Origin: Brevundimonas sp.
GTDB lineage: Bacteria; Pseudomonadota; Alphaproteobacteria; Caulobacterales; Caulobacteraceae
Assembly: GCA_024711185.1 (NCBI GenBank)
Contig: JANJTI010000095.1
Coordinates: 1 to 7,713 of the forward strand
Direction of reading: 5' to 3'
DNA length: 7,713 nt
Shown here: one piece after another, positions 1 through 4,926 of the stretch
Layout: every line of letters begins with the position of its first letter
Position numbering within the stretch: position 1 is the first letter of the stretch
Notes under the pieces: generated by a model
What the model saw: the letters and a program-made list of their open reading frames with translations, nothing else
Database searches by the model: none
What the model was told of the DNA's origin: nothing
Made by a program: the position numbers and the translations under genes

Positions 1-131
1 GTGCTGTCGCCCTCGATCTCCTCGATTCCCTCGGCCCGGTTCAGCCCCGGGGACTGGCCGATGCCGGGATTGCGCTGCAGGTCGTCGGGACCCTTGACTG
101 GCTGCCGGGAGGGGGCGGGGTGCTGGGACAT
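1..131 (-). CDS. Hypothetical small hydrophilic protein, N-terminal part (cut by window edge)
   Basis: Reading the minus strand from an ATG at 131, the frame stays open to the window edge, giving 43 complete codons that begin MSQHPAPSRQPVKGPDDLQR and continue through an NPGIGQSPG stretch to an acidic EGIEEIEGDS tail. A near-ideal Shine-Dalgarno (AAGGAG, complement of 138-143) sits 6 nt before the ATG, which is the main reason for calling this frame over the overlapping ones. The visible part is polar, rich in Pro, Gly, Asp and Glu, with no signal peptide or membrane segment, and looks disordered. It is transcribed divergently from the M28 peptidase gene, with 132 nt between the two starts. 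I do not recognise a family and assign no function. Two GANTC sites (136-140, 150-154) lie in its leader, one of them overlapping the ribosome binding site. Confidence 0.7.
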   Translation of the reverse strand, partial: MSQHPAPSRQPVKGPDDLQRNPGIGQSPGLNRAEGIEEIEGDS

Positions 132-263
132 GGGAGACTCCTTTCGCCGGATTCAACCGGACGGGCGGAGGCCGGTTCCGGCGAAACGGCGTCTGACAGG
201 GTTTTAAGGTGCGCCCGCCCGGCGGTCGCGCTAGCCATGGCGCAGCTCATCCGAGGGGGTTCC

Positions 264-1193
264 ATGCTGTTCCGTTCGCTCGCCGCCGCCGCGGCGCTTC
301 TCGCCGTCGCCGCGCCGGCCGCCGCCCAGGAGGTCGATCTCCGCGCCCAGGTCGCCGCCTATGTGCAGCCGGCCAACGAAGCCCGCACCCGGGTGGTCGT
401 CGATCAGGTGCGCGCAGCCGGCTTCGAGCCCACGGTCGAGACCTTCGCCGGCGGCAATCGCCAGACCGGCGAGATGGAAGGCCGCAACGTCGTCTTCACC
501 GTCGGCGAGGGCGCGCGCGAAATCCTGCTGACCGCCCACTACGACGCGGTGGTGCTGCGCGACGGCTCGATGTCGCAGGGTGTGGTCGACAACGCCGCCT
601 CGGTCGTCGGGGTGATCGAGGCGGCGAAGCGGCTGCGCGAGGCGGACCTCGATCACCGCGTGCGGGTGATCCTGTTCGACCAGGAGGAGCTGGGCCTGAT
701 CGGCGCGCGCAAGTGGATAGAGACGCACGGGCTGGCGAATGTGGCCGCGGTGGTGAACTCCGACGTCGCCGCCTACGGCGACACGATGATGTACGGCCTC
801 AACAACGGCGCCCAGTCGGCCGGGGTGGTGCGGGCAGTGCGCGAGGTTTGCGCCGAGCGGGCGATGCATTGCGTCGGCTTCCCGGTCTATCCGCCCTCGG
901 ACGACCGCGCCTTCTCCGGCGCCGGCCTGACCGAGGCGGGACAGGCCGGCGCCGCCGACCGCGTGCCGACCGTGTCGCTGGGCTTCCAGGACCACGTCGG
1001 CGCCCATCAGATGTGGCTGGCCTTCAACGGCGGCCAGACGAACGGCCTCGCCGAAGGCTTCGTGCCGCAGGTGTTTCGCCTGATCCACTCGGCGCAGGAC
1101 ACCATGGAACAGGTCGATCCGGCGACGGTCCGGCTGGCCGCCGAAACCTATGCGGCGGTGGTGGAGAAGCTGGACGGGCAGCTGCCCCGCTAG
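264..1193 (+). CDS. Exported M28-family zinc aminopeptidase/peptidase
   Basis: A 309-residue protein with a signal peptide (residues 1-21; Arg4, an Ala/Leu-rich core, likely cut after Ala-Pro-Ala-Ala-Ala), so it should act in the periplasm or outside the cell. The M28 metallopeptidase signature is complete: His92 in TAHYDAV, the metal-bridging Asp109 in VVDNAAS, the catalytic Glu141 and zinc ligand Glu142 in DQEELGL, Asp167 in NSDVAAYGD and His275 in IHSAQDT. M28 enzymes use two zinc ions to remove N-terminal residues from peptides; the substrate cannot be read here. Cys196 and Cys203 could form a disulfide after export. I chose ATG 264 because GAGGGGG (253-259) lies just upstream and the signal peptide begins there; the frame is open back to 120, but that extension is non-conserved-looking and would bury the signal peptide. 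The gene stands alone, divergent from the gene at its left, and ends in a hairpin. Confidence 0.9.
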   Translation: MLFRSLAAAAALLAVAAPAAAQEVDLRAQVAAYVQPANEARTRVVVDQVRAAGFEPTVETFAGGNRQTGEMEGRNVVFTVGEGAREILLTAHYDAVVLRDGSMSQGVVDNAASVVGVIEAAKRLREADLDHRVRVILFDQEELGLIGARKWIETHGLANVAAVVNSDVAAYGDTMMYGLNNGAQSAGVVRAVREVCAERAMHCVGFPVYPPSDDRAFSGAGLTEAGQAGAADRVPTVSLGFQDHVGAHQMWLAFNGGQTNGLAEGFVPQVFRLIHSAQDTMEQVDPATVRLAAETYAAVVEKLDGQLPR

Positions 1194-1199
1194 GCGGGG
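1185..1199 (+). terminator. Compact GC hairpin enclosing the M28 gene stop codon
   Basis: CCCCGC (1185-1190) and GCGGGG (1194-1199) form a perfect 6-bp inverted repeat whose 3-nt loop is the TAG stop codon itself. No T-tract follows, so it is not a classical intrinsic terminator, but GC-rich hairpins without T-tracts are common at gene ends in high-GC alphaproteobacteria. It lies just before the candidate arg promoter. Termination function is inferred. Confidence 0.4.
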
Positions 1200-1208
1200 A
1201 GGGCGGTG

Positions 1209-1237
1209 TTGACTAACCCCCGGCCCCGTCCGACAAG
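1209..1237 (+). promoter_or_regulatory. Candidate housekeeping sigma factor promoter for argD-argF
   Basis: TTGACT at 1209-1214 matches the -35 element well. A -10-like CCGACAAG at 1230-1237 follows, with about 14 nt between it and the heptamer-length -35; this is close to the Caulobacter housekeeping promoter pattern as I remember it (TTGaCg, 10-14 nt, GCtANAWC). The match is good at -35 and partial at -10. It is the only plausible promoter in the 111 nt between the peptidase stop and argD, and transcription would start near 1244, giving a leader of about 60 nt. I see no recognisable arginine operator in the leader. Confidence 0.45.
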
Positions 1238-1304
1238 GCTTCACCCTTTCACCGGCTCCGTCGCGCCCGCGGCGGGGCCGTCTCTCTTCTGGAGGTCTGG
1301 TCCC

Positions 1305-2501
1305 GTGTCCACCGAACATCTGATGGGTGTCTACAACCGCGCGCCGCTGGAGGTGGATCGCGGTCAGGGCGCCCGGCTATGGTCGACCGACGGGACGGAA
1401 TACCTCGACTGCGTGGCCGGCATCTCCACCAACGGCCTCGGCCACGCCCATCCGAAGCTGGTGCAGGCGGTGACGGAGCAGGCGCAGAAGCTCTGGCACG
1501 TCTCCAACATCTTCCGCATTCCGGGCCAGGAGAAGCTGGCCGACATGCTGTGCGCCAACAGCTTCGCTGACGTGGTCTTCTTCACCAACTCGGGGACCGA
1601 GGCGGTCGAGTGCGCCCTGAAGACGGCGCGCAAGCATCACGTCGCCAACGGCAATCCCGACAGGATCGACATCTACGGCTTCGACGGCTCGTTCCACGGC
1701 CGCACCTACGGGGCCATCAACGCCGCCGCCAACCCCAGCTACACCGAGGGCTTCGGCCCGAAGATGGAAGGGTTCCACCAGCTGATCTGGGGCGACCGCG
1801 AGGCGCTGGAGGCGGCCTTCCGCAACCCGACGACGGCGGCGATCATCCTCGAGCCGGTGCAGGGCGAGGGCGGCTGCCGCGCCACGTCCGAAGAGGACCT
1901 GCGCTGGATGCGGCAGATGGCCGACGAGACCGGCGTGCTGATCATCTTCGACGAGGTCCAGTGCGGCATGGGCCGCACCGGCAGGCTGTGGGCCCACGAA
2001 TGGGCCGGCATGACCCCCGACATCATGGCTGTGGCCAAGGCGCTGGGCGGCGGCTTCCCGGTCGGGGCCTGTCTCGCCACCGCCGACGCGGCCAAGGGCA
2101 TGACGGTGGGCGTGCACGGCTCGACCTTCGGCGGCAACCCGCTGGCCATGGCCGTCGGCCAGGCCGCGCTTTCGGAGATCGCGAAGCCGGAGACCCTGGC
2201 CCACGTCAACGAGATCGCCGGCTATCTGAAACAGCAGCTGCACGGGCTGAAGGAGCGCTTCCCGGATGTCATCGTCGACGTGCGCGGCAAGGGGCTGCTG
2301 ATCGGCGTCAAGCTGGTTCCCAACAACCGCGAGTTCATGGGCTGGGCCCGCGACGAGCAGAAGCTGCTCATCGCCGGCGGCGGCGACAACTGCGTGCGCA
2401 TGCTGCCGCCGCTGATCCTGACGCTGGACGAGGCGCGCGAGGCGATCGAGCGTTTCGAGAAGACTTGCGAGTTCGCGCGGACGAAGATGGCTTCGGCCTG
2501 A
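1305..2501 (+). CDS. argD: Acetylornithine aminotransferase (possibly also succinyldiaminopimelate aminotransferase)
   Basis: A 398-residue class-III PLP aminotransferase that moves an amino group between glutamate and N-acetylglutamate semialdehyde to give N-acetylornithine, in the cytoplasm. ArgD enzymes often also serve as DapC in lysine synthesis; the sequence does not decide this. Visible signatures: GTEA at 97-100 (PLP phosphate contact), FHGRTYG at 130-136, EPVQGEGG at 183-190, [14 protein letters not shown] with Asp216 for the pyridine nitrogen, and Lys245 in [11 protein letters not shown] as the Schiff-base lysine. [11 protein letters not shown] at 271-281 completes the active site. 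The length is normal for the family. I chose the GTG at 1305 because the resulting start, [14 protein letters not shown], is the usual start of Caulobacterales ArgD, and GGAGG (1291-1295) precedes it; the frame is open from 1206 but that part overlaps the promoter and does not resemble the family. argF follows after 16 nt. Confidence 0.96.
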   Translation: MSTEHLMGVYNRAPLEVDRGQGARLWSTDGTEYLDCVAGISTNGLGHAHPKLVQAVTEQAQKLWHVSNIFRIPGQEKLADMLCANSFADVVFFTNSGTEAVECALKTARKHHVANGNPDRIDIYGFDGSFHGRTYGAINAAANPSYTEGFGPKMEGFHQLIWGDREALEAAFRNPTTAAIILEPVQGEGGCRATSEEDLRWMRQMADETGVLIIFDEVQCGMGRTGRLWAHEWAGMTPDIMAVAKALGGGFPVGACLATADAAKGMTVGVHGSTFGGNPLAMAVGQAALSEIAKPETLAHVNEIAGYLKQQLHGLKERFPDVIVDVRGKGLLIGVKLVPNNREFMGWARDEQKLLIAGGGDNCVRMLPPLILTLDEAREAIERFEKTCEFARTKMASA

Positions 2502-2518
2502 TCTGCTGGAGGGGCCGA
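2493..2518 (+). promoter_or_regulatory. argD-argF junction hairpin, candidate translational coupling element
   Basis: TCGGCC (2493-2498, last codons of argD) is perfectly complementary to GGCCGA (2513-2518), whose last base is the A of the argF ATG. The 14-nt loop holds the argD stop codon and most of the argF Shine-Dalgarno (GGAGG at 2508-2512). A ribosome finishing argD would open this stem, so argF initiation may depend on argD translation. The pairing is seen; coupling is inferred. Confidence 0.4.
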
Positions 2519-3432
2519 TGGTCCGTCACTTCCTCGACATCCACCGCCACGCCGCCGAAGAGCTGCGCGCCATCCTCGACGACGCCCACGCCCGCAAGCG
2601 GGCGCGCGAGGGCTGGCCGCAGGGCAGGCCAGACTCCGACGCTCCGGCGAGGGACCGGGTGCTGGCCATGGTGTTCGAGAAGAACTCCACCCGCACCCGC
2701 TTCTCCTTCGACGCCGCCATCCGGCAGCTCGGCGGCAGCTCGATCATCGCCAACGCCGGCGACATGCAGCTGGGGCGGGGCGAGCCGGTCGAGGACACGG
2801 CGCGGGTTCTGTCCCGCATGGTCGATGCGGTCATGATCCGGGCCAACAGCCACGAGGAGGTCGAGCGCTTCGCCCGGGTCTCGTCCGTGCCCGTGATCAA
2901 CGGCCTGACCGACCGCTCGCACCCCTGCCAGATTCTCGCCGACCTGCTGACCATCGAGGAGCATCTCGGCCCGGTGGCGGGCAAGACGGTGGCCTGGGTC
3001 GGGGACGGCAACAACGTCTGCCACAGCTTCATGCACGCGGCGCCGAAGTTCGGATTCCGGCTGCAGGTCGCCTGCCCGGCCGAGTATCACCCCGACCTGC
3101 GCGACCTCGCGATCGGCGCCGATCACGTGCACCTCACCGGCGACCCGCGGGAGGCGGTGGAGGGCGCCGACGTGGTGGTCACCGACACCTGGGTGTCGAT
3201 GGGCGACAAGGACTATGAGGCCCGGCTGGAGGCGTTCGAGGGCTATACCGTCGACGACGACCTCATGGCGGCGGCGAACCCGGACGCGGTTTTCCTGCAC
3301 TGCCTGCCGGCGCACCGCGGCGAGGAGGTGACCGACGACGTCATCGACGGTCCCCGCTCGCTGGTCTGGGACGAGGCCGAGAACCGCATCCACGCCCAGA
3401 AGGCGGTGCTGGCGTGGTGTTTCGCGGGTTGA
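2518..3432 (+). CDS. argF: Ornithine carbamoyltransferase
   Basis: A 304-residue cytoplasmic enzyme that joins carbamoyl phosphate and ornithine to make citrulline, the sixth step of arginine synthesis. The carbamoyl-phosphate loop STRTR is at 57-61 within [20 protein letters not shown] at 132-138 supplies the second carbamoyl-phosphate contact. The ornithine-binding Asp223 and SMG loop (227-229), together with [10 protein letters not shown] (261-270, Cys262 at the active site), separate it from aspartate carbamoyltransferase. The C-terminal [15 protein letters not shown] segment is also typical. A polar loop at about 30-47 lies between the first helix and the STRTR strand. Length matches the anabolic alphaproteobacterial enzymes. 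The ATG at 2518 has a strong GGAGGGG (2508-2514). It is co-transcribed with argD, 16 nt upstream; no clear terminator follows it. Confidence 0.97.
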   Translation: MVRHFLDIHRHAAEELRAILDDAHARKRAREGWPQGRPDSDAPARDRVLAMVFEKNSTRTRFSFDAAIRQLGGSSIIANAGDMQLGRGEPVEDTARVLSRMVDAVMIRANSHEEVERFARVSSVPVINGLTDRSHPCQILADLLTIEEHLGPVAGKTVAWVGDGNNVCHSFMHAAPKFGFRLQVACPAEYHPDLRDLAIGADHVHLTGDPREAVEGADVVVTDTWVSMGDKDYEARLEAFEGYTVDDDLMAAANPDAVFLHCLPAHRGEEVTDDVIDGPRSLVWDEAENRIHAQKAVLAWCFAG

Positions 3433-3481
3433 GTACGCAATCGTGACTTGAGGGGCGGCGCGACCGCGTCATCCTCCTTCC

Positions 3482-3919
3482 ATGCTCGCTTCCGTATGGC
3501 TCGCCCTCCCCGTCCTGCTCGCTGCCGACCCGTCGCAGCCGCCCGCGGAAGGGGTGCTGTCGCGCCTCGACCTGACGTCATTTCCCAATTCGACGGTCCC
3601 GGCGCGCCTGCGGGGGCCTGCGACTCCTGCGGAGGCGGGCTTCTCCGAAGCCTGGTCCGGCGAGGGAGGCTGGGCGTACCGCAGCAGCCCTCGTGACGGG
3701 CCCGGCGGATACTGGGAGCTCGGCCTGCGTGTCCTCGAGACGCACGGCGACGGCGTCTCGGTCTGCTTCACCGACGTCGCCCACAATGGCGGCAGCTACT
3801 TCGTGCAGACCGCCCTTATCCTGACGCCGACTGCGGACGGCTACGCGGCCCGGAAGGGGCCGGAGCGGGCCGACTGTCCGGAATGGCGGCGTCGGTCCGA
3901 CGCCGCCCCTCGGCCCTGA
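3482..3919 (+). CDS. Small predicted exported protein of unknown function
   Basis: A 145-codon frame with GC-rich third positions throughout, beginning with a hydrophobic segment (LASVWLALPVLLAAD) that reads as a short signal peptide, although it has no positive charge at its N-terminus. The mature part looks like a small folded domain: aromatic-rich SEAWSGEGGWAYR (55-67), then alternating beta-like segments YWELGLRVLETHGDGVSVCF (77-96) and SYFVQTALILTPTADGYAAR (105-124), and Cys95 and Cys132, which could pair after export. The C-terminus is Arg/Pro-rich. No convincing Shine-Dalgarno precedes the ATG, and an in-frame stop at 3449-3451 rules out a much longer form. It lies 49 nt after argF with no strong terminator between, so it may be read through from the arg operon. 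I recognise no family. Confidence 0.6.
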   Translation: MLASVWLALPVLLAADPSQPPAEGVLSRLDLTSFPNSTVPARLRGPATPAEAGFSEAWSGEGGWAYRSSPRDGPGGYWELGLRVLETHGDGVSVCFTDVAHNGGSYFVQTALILTPTADGYAARKGPERADCPEWRRRSDAAPRP

Positions 3920-3938
3920 AGCCGCGGTCGCGGCTCAG
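3916..3938. terminator. Bidirectional hairpin between convergent genes
   Basis: AGCCGC (3920-3925) and GCGGCT (3930-3935) pair perfectly around GGTC. The stem extends by three more pairs (CTG 3916-3918 with CAG 3936-3938) if A3919 is bulged. It overlaps the stop codons of both converging genes (plus stop 3917-3919, minus stop 3937-3935), so it could terminate both transcripts. There is no T-tract in either direction. Confidence 0.5.
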
Positions 3939-4444
3939 TTCAGATTGACGTCCCGGACCCCGCCGGCGTCGGGGAGGGTCTTCGTCACATTGGCCTTCGC
4001 GATCTCATAGGCGAATTTGAAGAAGCCGCCCTCGTTGACCCAGATCCGACCGTCGCCGGCGTCGAAGCGCAGGATGGTCAGGTGCGGGTCGTCCTTGCCC
4101 TCAGGGTACCAGGCCGCCAGCACCGGGTTCCAGTGGCGGTCGATGATCTCGCGGTCCGGTCCGTGCACGGACAGGTCGCCATGGATGCAGGCCCAGACGT
4201 TCTGGTCCTTCGAGCCATAGTGGAACATGGCGCTCTGCCCGCCCGGGATCGCGGCGTCCTTCGCCAGATCCGTGTCGTCTCGTGTGAAGAACCAGATCGT
4301 GCCGGTCTCCTCCTCGCGGAACGCGGTCATCGGCTGGGCGTGATAGCCGGGCTGGTCGAGCCCCAGCAATCCGGTGTTGGACTTCTTCAGGCTGTCCCAG
4401 AAGGTGTTCTCGGCTTCGGCGGCGGTGAGGGTGGTGTCGCCCAT
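3935..4444 (-). CDS. Pyridoxamine 5'-phosphate oxidase-like flavin-binding protein (general stress protein 26 type)
   Basis: A 169-residue cytoplasmic protein with the FMN-binding split-barrel pattern of the PPOX-like 'general stress protein 26' group: an N-terminal helix (AENTFWDSLKKSNTG, 11-24), then strands GLLGL, GYHAQPMTAF (33-42) and TGTIWFFTRDDTDLAKD (48-63). It continues with NVWACIHGDLSVHGP (82-96), DREIIDRHWNPVLAAWYP (97-114) and a closing strand pair HLTILRFDAGDGRIWV (121-136). Related proteins bind FMN or other flavins, but their reactions are mostly unknown, so this should not be called PdxH: it is shorter and lacks the PLP-synthesis signatures I would expect. The ATG at 4444 has AGGAG (complement of 4453-4457) 8 nt upstream. 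It lies 60 nt downstream of the small membrane protein gene on the same strand, with a hairpin between, so co-transcription is uncertain. Confidence 0.88.
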   Translation of the reverse strand: MGDTTLTAAEAENTFWDSLKKSNTGLLGLDQPGYHAQPMTAFREEETGTIWFFTRDDTDLAKDAAIPGGQSAMFHYGSKDQNVWACIHGDLSVHGPDREIIDRHWNPVLAAWYPEGKDDPHLTILRFDAGDGRIWVNEGGFFKFAYEIAKANVTKTLPDAGGVRDVNLN

Positions 4445-4492
4445 GCGGCTGTCTCCTGATCCTGCGTGTGGATCGGGAATGGCCGCGGGCCG

Positions 4493-4506
4493 GAGCGGTT
4501 CCGCTC
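4493..4506 (-). terminator. Hairpin overlapping the stop codon of the small membrane protein gene
   Basis: GAGCGG (4493-4498) and CCGCTC (4501-4506) form a perfect 6-bp inverted repeat with two bases between; in practice a 5-bp stem with a 4-nt loop is more likely. On the minus strand the stem begins inside the TGA stop (4507-4505). No T-tract follows. It could end the upstream message or simply mark the gene end before the PPOX-like gene. Confidence 0.35.
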
Positions 4507-4711
4507 AGTAGCTGCGCTGCGGCACGCCCAGCAGCGTCCCGACATGGATCAGCAGAACCAGCACGGCAGCCGCGGACAGGACCATGATCCACCGCCAGGG
4601 CATCATGCGCACCCCCTTGCGAGGGTCCCAGGGGCGCGCGCCGCGCCAGCCGGCGAAAACGGTCAGGGCGATCGCGGCGGCCGTGGCGGCGAGGGTGGTC
4701 GGCAGATCCAT
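4505..4711 (-). CDS. Small two-pass inner-membrane protein, function unknown
   Basis: A 68-residue protein with two hydrophobic segments, about 4-21 (PTTLAATAAAIALTVFAG) and about 40-62 (a WIMVLSAAAVLVLLIHVG core). They are joined by a basic loop (GWRGARPWDPRKGVRMMPWR, 21-40) holding six arginines or lysines. By the positive-inside rule the loop is cytoplasmic and both ends face the periplasm. The layout resembles a small conserved hypothetical family I associate with Caulobacterales, but I know of no function. The ATG at 4711 has no clear Shine-Dalgarno, so a leaderless or weakly initiated message is possible. It is divergent from podJ across a 215-nt region, and the left-hand CtrA box (4773-4788) is only about 62 nt from its start, so it may be cell-cycle regulated too. 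Confidence 0.75.
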   Translation of the reverse strand: MDLPTTLAATAAAIALTVFAGWRGARPWDPRKGVRMMPWRWIMVLSAAAVLVLLIHVGTLLGVPQRSY

Positions 4712-4772
4712 GGCGCGCAGGTGGCCTGCGCGGACGGCCGGCGCAAGCGCAAGCCTTGCCGTACTGTTAATC

Positions 4773-4788
4773 TTTACCGCCCGTTAAC
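4773..4788 (+). promoter_or_regulatory. Candidate CtrA binding site, left box
   Basis: TTTA-N7-TTAAC (TTTA 4773-4776, spacer CCGCCCG, TTAAC 4784-4788) matches the CtrA consensus TTAA-N7-TTAAC at 8 of 9 positions. An extra half-site GTTAA lies at 4766-4770. It sits between the divergent small membrane protein gene and podJ and could serve either one. Binding is inferred from the motif. Confidence 0.6.
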
Positions 4789-4822
4789 CGACGCGAGGCG
4801 ATCTCTGGGCTCAGTACGCGGC

Positions 4823-4831
4823 CTTTCCACA
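4823..4831 (+). promoter_or_regulatory. DnaA-box-like element upstream of podJ
   Basis: CTTTCCACA matches the DnaA box TTATCCACA at 7 of 9 positions, including the whole CCACA core. It lies between the two CtrA boxes, about 95 nt before the podJ start. In Caulobacter crescentus podJ is reported among DnaA-activated genes, which makes this weak match more credible than it would be alone. Confidence 0.35.
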
Positions 4832-4860
4832 GGATGATGGCGAGACCCTACATCTTGGGG

Positions 4861-4876
4861 TTAACCGCGAGTTTAC
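4861..4876 (+). promoter_or_regulatory. podJ: Candidate CtrA binding site, podJ-proximal box
   Basis: TTAA-N7-TTTAC (TTAA 4861-4864, spacer CCGCGAG, TTTAC 4872-4876) matches the CtrA consensus at 8 of 9 positions. It ends 50 nt before the podJ start codon, where it could cover the promoter or first transcribed bases. In C. crescentus CtrA is reported to repress podJ; the same is inferred here. I could not place convincing -35/-10 boxes. Confidence 0.65.
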
Positions 4877-4920
4877 ACCCCTGATCTGGGCGATTAGCGT
4901 CCAGCCAAAGGTCGGGAGGC

Positions 4921-4925
4921 GAATC
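4921..4925. promoter_or_regulatory. podJ: CcrM methylation site (GANTC) at the podJ start
   Basis: GAATC lies between the podJ Shine-Dalgarno (GGGAGG, 4914-4919) and its GTG start (4927). It is the only GANTC in the 215-nt divergent region. GANTC is methylated by CcrM in Caulobacterales, and GcrA acts at promoters carrying methylated GANTC. One such site by chance is quite possible in DNA of this composition. Confidence 0.35.
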
Positions 4926-4926
4926 A

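Noticed and set aside
120..263. Longer start for the M28 peptidase gene
   Set aside because: The extra 48 residues would put the signal peptide inside the protein and overlap the divergent gene's leader; ATG 264 has its own Shine-Dalgarno.
1206..1304. Longer start for argD
   Set aside because: The extension overlaps the candidate promoter, does not resemble ArgD, and GTG 1305 gives the usual family N-terminus with GGAGG upstream.
231..1319. 362-codon open frame on the minus strand opposite the M28 peptidase gene
   Set aside because: The plus-strand frame has complete M28 metal ligands, a signal peptide and a ribosome binding site; the minus-strand translation is Arg/His/Gly-rich without recognisable motifs.
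3469..3786. 105-codon minus-strand frame opposite the small exported protein
   Set aside because: Ser/Arg/Pro-rich with no motif or hydrophobic core, and it would lie antisense to the better-supported plus-strand frame.
3935..4444. Calling the PPOX-like gene pdxH
   Set aside because: It is shorter than PdxH and resembles the stress-protein-26 split-barrel group; no evidence for pyridoxal phosphate synthesis.
4743..4759. Small GCAAG/CTTGC inverted repeat in the podJ divergent region as an operator
   Set aside because: The 5-bp arms can be matched in two registers and the sequence is a short CGCAAG direct repeat; too weak to call a regulator site.
4466..4837. 123-codon plus-strand frame across the small membrane protein gene and the podJ leader
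   Set aside because: Its translation is rich in Arg, His, Pro and Gly and runs over the CtrA box, while the minus strand encodes a clean two-helix membrane protein.
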